Below, one piece after another: positions 43,953-47,069 of a stretch of 47,069 nucleotides of DNA. The translations under genes and the position numbers were made by a program. The notes under the pieces were generated by a model. It had not been told where the DNA came from. It made no database searches and saw only the letters and a list, made by a program, of their open reading frames with translations. Every line of letters begins with the position of its first letter. Within the stretch, counting starts at the first letter, position 1. The stretch covers positions 1 through 47,069 of the forward strand of contig PHDE01000006.1 in the NCBI GenBank assembly GCA_002842505.1. Reading direction: 5' to 3'. The DNA is from Bacteroidetes bacterium HGW-Bacteroidetes-3. GTDB taxonomy: Bacteria > Bacteroidota > Bacteroidia > Flavobacteriales > Flavobacteriaceae.

Positions 43953-45194
43953 ATGAAACAATTTAAATTTAATTTAATCTTAGCCTTTGTGGCAGCGATC
44001 TCTCTAGTCAATTGTACTTTTGATGACAATCCTAATTATTCCGCCATCGATTCAAGTGAAAATGAATTATTGGTAAAAAAATTCACTACCGCACCTAATT
44101 TTGATGGTGAAATTGATGAAATATGGAGCACTGCCCGACCTCTTTTAAGTACAGCCTCAGTTTCTAAAGCAGGAAATAGAATAATCCCTTTAAATGGATC
44201 TAGTAACGGCAATGCAGCATTAGAACCAACTGATTTATTTGACCCTTATACTGGAGAAAACTATAAATACTCACTAAGAGGTGGGCATGACGGTGAATAT
44301 CTTTATTTACTATTGGAATTTGATGATGATGAAGACAGTATGGACAGAGAATCTTTCTATTTTGATCCAGCTTCTAAAACTTGGAAACAAGAAAATAAAT
44401 ATGCAAATAATAAAAATGATAAATTTTATGAAGACAAATTTGCAATGATGTTCCCAATTAAGGTAAATGGAGCTTACCCTGAAGGATTTTCAACAGGTAC
44501 TTGTACCGTAACTTGTCATAGTGGCTTAAGCAACCCAGCACCTGGACAAAAAACTACAAGACATTACATGAAAAATGCAGGTGAATTAGCCGATTTATGG
44601 CATTGGAAACGTAACAGAAATGTATTATCTCAATCAGTTGATGATGGTTATGTTATGGATGCTGAAGGAAAAGACGGAAAAGCTTCTGCTAATGGAAGAA
44701 AATCTGATGCAGGAATAAAAATGTATGATGATTCTCCAGTTTTCACAGATCCTGTTACAGGTAAAAAAGGACCAAAATGGGTTAAAAAAGGAGAAGCCAA
44801 TTATTATTGGATAACCACCGCCGAACTTGCCTCCGGTGCTGCCCAAACAGTTACAGGTGTTGCTGTTGACGGTACTTTAACATTATCCGACGGTGCTACA
44901 ATTAATCCTAATTTTCATTTAGCTTCTTACGCCAAAGGAACTGGCAATAAACGTTTCCCAAGTATTACAGTTAATCCGGGAGGAGCAGGAAATGATTTTA
45001 GATCTGACACTCAAGTAAGGGCCAAACACAATGGCAAAGGATGGCAAATTGAAATTAAACGCAAATTAAACTCTGGTGACCCTAAAGATGCAGTATTTGT
45101 TGTAGGTGAAGAAATAGCCTTTGGATTGTCAATATTTAACAAATCAGCTATCGCTCACGGTACAAGTAATTTTAAAACAATGAAAATTGAATAA
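43953..45194 (+). CDS. Ethylbenzene-dehydrogenase-related haem lipoprotein with CxxxCH motif
   Basis: A 413-residue lipoprotein with lipobox SLVNC (Cys 21). The region from about residue 45 (FDGEIDEIWSTA) to the end resembles the haem-b-binding EB_dh / DMSO-reductase-gamma-like beta-sandwich: LRGGHDGEYLYLLLEFDD is typical, and FGLSIFNKSAIAHG lies near the C-terminus. It contains one putative haem c attachment site, CTVTCH (about residue 188), a CxxxCH spacing in place of CxxCH. It should act as an envelope electron-transfer subunit, but no molybdoenzyme partner is visible. It is controlled by the shared CRP/FNR-like promoter and has its own terminator. Confidence 0.78.
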   Translation: MKQFKFNLILAFVAAISLVNCTFDDNPNYSAIDSSENELLVKKFTTAPNFDGEIDEIWSTARPLLSTASVSKAGNRIIPLNGSSNGNAALEPTDLFDPYTGENYKYSLRGGHDGEYLYLLLEFDDDEDSMDRESFYFDPASKTWKQENKYANNKNDKFYEDKFAMMFPIKVNGAYPEGFSTGTCTVTCHSGLSNPAPGQKTTRHYMKNAGELADLWHWKRNRNVLSQSVDDGYVMDAEGKDGKASANGRKSDAGIKMYDDSPVFTDPVTGKKGPKWVKKGEANYYWITTAELASGAAQTVTGVAVDGTLTLSDGATINPNFHLASYAKGTGNKRFPSITVNPGGAGNDFRSDTQVRAKHNGKGWQIEIKRKLNSGDPKDAVFVVGEEIAFGLSIFNKSAIAHGTSNFKTMKIE

Positions 45195-45259
45195 TTAAAT
45201 ATTTGATGATGGTAGGCTGTCATAAATAGGCCTATCCAAATTAATATTTTAAAAAAGTT

Positions 45260-45300
45260 AAATCGGAAGATAATTAATTCTCTTCCGATTTTTTTATTTT
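45260..45300 (+). terminator. Terminator of the EB_dh-like lipoprotein gene
   Basis: AAATCGGAAGA and TCTTCCGATTT pair over 11 bp around a 10-nt loop, followed by a T-run. Confidence 0.88.
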
Positions 45301-45326
45301 GACATTTTACATAAAAAAACTATTTA

Positions 45327-45425
45327 TTAGTTGCCCCAATTATTATTTAAAAAATAGTAAATTTTAATTATTGCCACTTTCATAATGACTACCCTAAAAT
45401 TCAACCATAAATTATGTAAAATTTA
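45327..45425 (+). repeat. 99-nt duplicated element, copy B
   Basis: This is the partner of copy A at 43525-43623, about 1.8 kb away. Here it lies between the terminator of the previous gene and the hexaheme promoter. Confidence 0.92.
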
Positions 45426-45621
45426 TTTTTTTTAACTATCTGATAGTCATCCCTTAATTTGGCAGTAAGATTTATGAAATTTTAAGAAAATTTTAAGTTC
45501 CAAAAAATAACTATTACATTTACGTGTAACATAAGTAGCGTTAAAATTGCGTTAAATTATTAATAAACAATCTAAATAGAAGTTAATTTACTAATTATCA
45601 GTAATTTAAAATTTGCAAAAA
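45426..45621. other. Upstream region of the hexaheme lipoprotein gene
   Basis: No gene is visible. It has TTACATTTACGTGTAA (45514-45529), then TAAGTAGCGTTAAAA, matching blocks upstream of the EB_dh-like gene at nearly the same distance from the CRP/FNR-like box (99 versus 98 nt). Confidence 0.55.
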
Positions 45622-45666
45622 GATGACTTAAATCATAATTTTACGCAAACCAAGTAACTAATTTTA
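45622..45666 (+). promoter_or_regulatory. CRP/FNR-like box and promoter of the hexaheme lipoprotein gene
   Basis: ATGACTTAAATCAT has its palindrome core at 45624-45635 and its centre at 45629.5. TAATTTTA starts at 45659, again 29.5 nt downstream. One half-site carries A in place of G (ATCA for GTCA). The start codon follows at 45700. Confidence 0.72.
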
Positions 45667-45699
45667 TACAAGATTTAAAACAAACAAATATCTAATATT

Positions 45700-46794
45700 A
45701 TGAAAAATTTGAAATTAATAGGTTTCTTGATGATTTTAGCATCAAGTTTAATGTTTATCCAATGTACCAGCAGCCTTGATGAAGGACCACAAGGTTTAGC
45801 AGGCGCTAATGGCCAAAATGGCGTTGATGGCACTGATGGCGTTGATGGCGTTGACGGTACTGCAGAATGTATAGCATGTCACAACGTTCAAAACAAAGAA
45901 CACGCTCAAGCATCTTATTTATTGTCTGTTCACGCACAGGAAACTTTGCATGCAACCCAAAATGCTGCAAAAACTGAAGATTTTATCTTAACCACTTCTG
46001 ATTATACCAACAGAACTGGTTGTGTAGAATGCCATACTAGTGGAGGTTACATTGACAAAATGAATGGAGTTACATTAAAAACAGGTGCTGGAGTTGCTGA
46101 ACATGACCCTGCTTACCCTGCAGGAAAACAAGCAATTACTTGTACTACTTGCCATGACAAACACAGTACTTTTGATTTTGCTAATGACGGATTTGATTTT
46201 GCCTTAAGACAAGCTTTAAGACCGGTTGCTTTAACCGCACCAAACGCAAATTACACCATTGATATGGGAAGCAGCAACACTTGCGTTAACTGTCACCAAC
46301 CAAGAGGAATTCCTCCAACTACTGCAACAGTTAAATTAAGCAGTCGTTTTGGACCACACCACGGACCACAATCAACTTTGTTAGAAGGTATCCAAGGCGC
46401 ATTGTATGTGGGCTCAACCGCATACCCAGTACCTGGATCTGCAACTCATAGAAGTGGAGCTTCTTGTACCGCTTGCCATATGGGAGAAACTACAAACGGA
46501 ACTGATGGTGCACACTCTTGGCACCCAACAGAAAATGCTTGTTTAGCTTGTCATAGCTCTGAACCTACGGAAGTTACAGGATATGCTGCTGATATGGCAA
46601 CATTACAAGGTTTGTTAGTAGCTAAAGGTGCTTTTGATGCTACTGCTGATGCTTTCACTTCAAACACTGTTGATTTAAAAGTGGCGCAAGCTGCTTGGAA
46701 TTTCGCACTTTTACGTGAAGACAGAAGCCATGGTATCCACAACCCTAATTACGCTAAAGCGTTGCTTAAAAACTCAATTGAGGCTGCACAATAA
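45700..46794 (+). CDS. Hexaheme c-type cytochrome lipoprotein with collagen-like linker
   Basis: A 364-residue lipoprotein with lipobox MFIQC (Cys 22). After the anchor comes a run of eight Gly-X-Y triplets (GPQGLAGANGQNGVDGTDGV and on, about residues 29-53). Six CxxCH motifs follow: CIACH, CVECH, CTTCH, CVNCH, CTACH and CLACH, with several spare His residues (such as FGPHHGP and HSWH) as distal ligands. It resembles multihaem NrfB/cytochrome-c3/c554-type electron carriers. The Gly-rich linker would hold the haem domain away from the membrane. It is under the shared CRP/FNR-like promoter and is followed by a 12-bp hairpin. The electron acceptor is unknown. Confidence 0.85.
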   Translation: MKNLKLIGFLMILASSLMFIQCTSSLDEGPQGLAGANGQNGVDGTDGVDGVDGTAECIACHNVQNKEHAQASYLLSVHAQETLHATQNAAKTEDFILTTSDYTNRTGCVECHTSGGYIDKMNGVTLKTGAGVAEHDPAYPAGKQAITCTTCHDKHSTFDFANDGFDFALRQALRPVALTAPNANYTIDMGSSNTCVNCHQPRGIPPTTATVKLSSRFGPHHGPQSTLLEGIQGALYVGSTAYPVPGSATHRSGASCTACHMGETTNGTDGAHSWHPTENACLACHSSEPTEVTGYAADMATLQGLLVAKGAFDATADAFTSNTVDLKVAQAAWNFALLREDRSHGIHNPNYAKALLKNSIEAAQ

Positions 46795-46816
46795 ATTCCT
46801 TGATATATAAGAGATA

Positions 46817-46858
46817 AAAGTTCAGGAGTCACTAAAATTTCTGTAGCTCCTGAACTTT
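46817..46858 (+). terminator. Hairpin downstream of the hexaheme gene
   Basis: AAAGTTCAGGAG and CTCCTGAACTTT form a 12-bp stem with an 18-nt loop. The tail ACTAATTTTA is only weakly T-rich, so it may be a leaky terminator. Confidence 0.7.
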
Positions 46859-46957
46859 ACTAATTTTATATCATAAATAGTTTTAAGCAAAATTGAAAAA
46901 TTAAGGTTTAAATCATTTTGCGAACAAACAAGTATTTATTTAATTAAAAAACTAAAA

Positions 46958-47069
46958 ATGAAAAAAATACTTCAAATTTTAATCATCGTATGCGGGGGTT
47001 TGTTGATGAACTCTTGTTATTATGATGAATTACAAGTAAAGGTAATTCCTGAATTGCCTACTGATCCAG
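46958..47069 (+). CDS. Lipoprotein, 5' end only (possible cytochrome)
   Basis: The frame opens at ATG 46958 and runs off the right edge after 37 codons. It begins MKKILQILIIVCGGLLMNSC, a signal peptide with lipobox LMNSC, followed by YYDELQVKVIPELPTDP. The N-terminus recalls flavobacterial cytochrome c lipoproteins that start CYYD, but no haem motif is in view. It follows the hexaheme gene in the same direction. No complete CRP/FNR-like box precedes it, so it may be read through from the hexaheme promoter. Confidence 0.7.
   Translation, partial: MKKILQILIIVCGGLLMNSCYYDELQVKVIPELPTDP

Noticed and set aside
46880-46957. CRP/FNR-like box before the truncated right-edge lipoprotein
   Set aside because: Only a half-site-like AAATCATTTTG is present; no inverted repeat and no -7 element at the 29.5-nt spacing used by the other four.
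1-47069. CRISPR arrays, prophage, toxin-antitoxin or defence islands
   Set aside because: No regularly spaced repeats with unique spacers, phage structural genes, or typical small paired ORFs were seen; apart from the intron fragment the genes are housekeeping or respiratory.

Overview
The window looks like chromosomal DNA from a member of the Flavobacteriaceae (Bacteroidota). Base composition is AT-rich. Visible promoters use the Bacteroidota -7 element TAnnTTTG and Shine-Dalgarno sequences are mostly absent. The gene content is typical: menaquinone genes, a TamB homologue, a LptD homologue, a flavobacterial 58-residue membrane protein, and several lipoproteins with short N-terminal signal peptides. 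No rRNA or tRNA gene was seen. The genus cannot be fixed from the sequence alone.

Layout. 1-94 is the 5' end of a probable group IIC intron, inserted just behind the terminator of ettA. 1.9-2.5 kb holds a small membrane protein and dispersed repeats. 2.5-7.4 kb is a glyoxylate-shunt module (aceB-aceA) facing a RamB/ScfR-type regulator, with a perfect palindrome between them. 7.4-9.1 kb is a small MarR / FMN reductase / pirin operon with its own palindrome. 9.3-17.0 kb carries an acyl-CoA carboxylase subunit, a YebC-family protein, menE, a CPBP protease, menC, a sterol-desaturase-like oxidase and a metallo-beta-lactamase-fold hydrolase. 17.2-20.8 kb is a putative copper-uptake operon: a Cys-rich membrane protein, a Met/His-rich lipoprotein and an OprC-like TonB receptor. 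20.8-26.6 kb is menA, two Fe-S proteins split by a HAD-like protein, an MCE protein and a cell-wall amidase. 26.7-29.8 kb is lptD and ridA. 30.0-38.1 kb is mgsA, gapA, pfkA, a nucleotidyltransferase and tamB. 38.1-41 kb is tsaD, a YbdG-like channel and a small membrane protein. 41.2-47.1 kb is a run of c-type cytochrome lipoproteins interrupted by an E2 acyltransferase gene.

The most interesting signal is regulatory. Four promoters carry a CRP/FNR-like inverted repeat (TGAC-N4-GTCA type). In each, the palindrome centre lies exactly 29.5 nt upstream of the first base of a TAnnTTT(G/A) -7 element. They precede the copper-uptake operon (about 20.8 kb), the diheme cytochrome lipoprotein (41.2 kb), the ethylbenzene-dehydrogenase-like lipoprotein (43.95 kb) and the hexaheme lipoprotein (45.7 kb). 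This geometry would put the activator near -41.5, the class II activation position. It predicts that copper uptake and a lipid-anchored, haem-rich electron-transfer system are switched on together. Two of these genes also share a 99-nt upstream duplication, of which the last 60 nt are identical, and similar leader sequences. The hexaheme protein joins its lipid anchor to its haem domain through a collagen-like Gly-X-Y stretch. I infer an oxygen- or electron-acceptor-controlled respiratory module; its actual substrate cannot be read from this window, and the next gene is cut off at the right edge.
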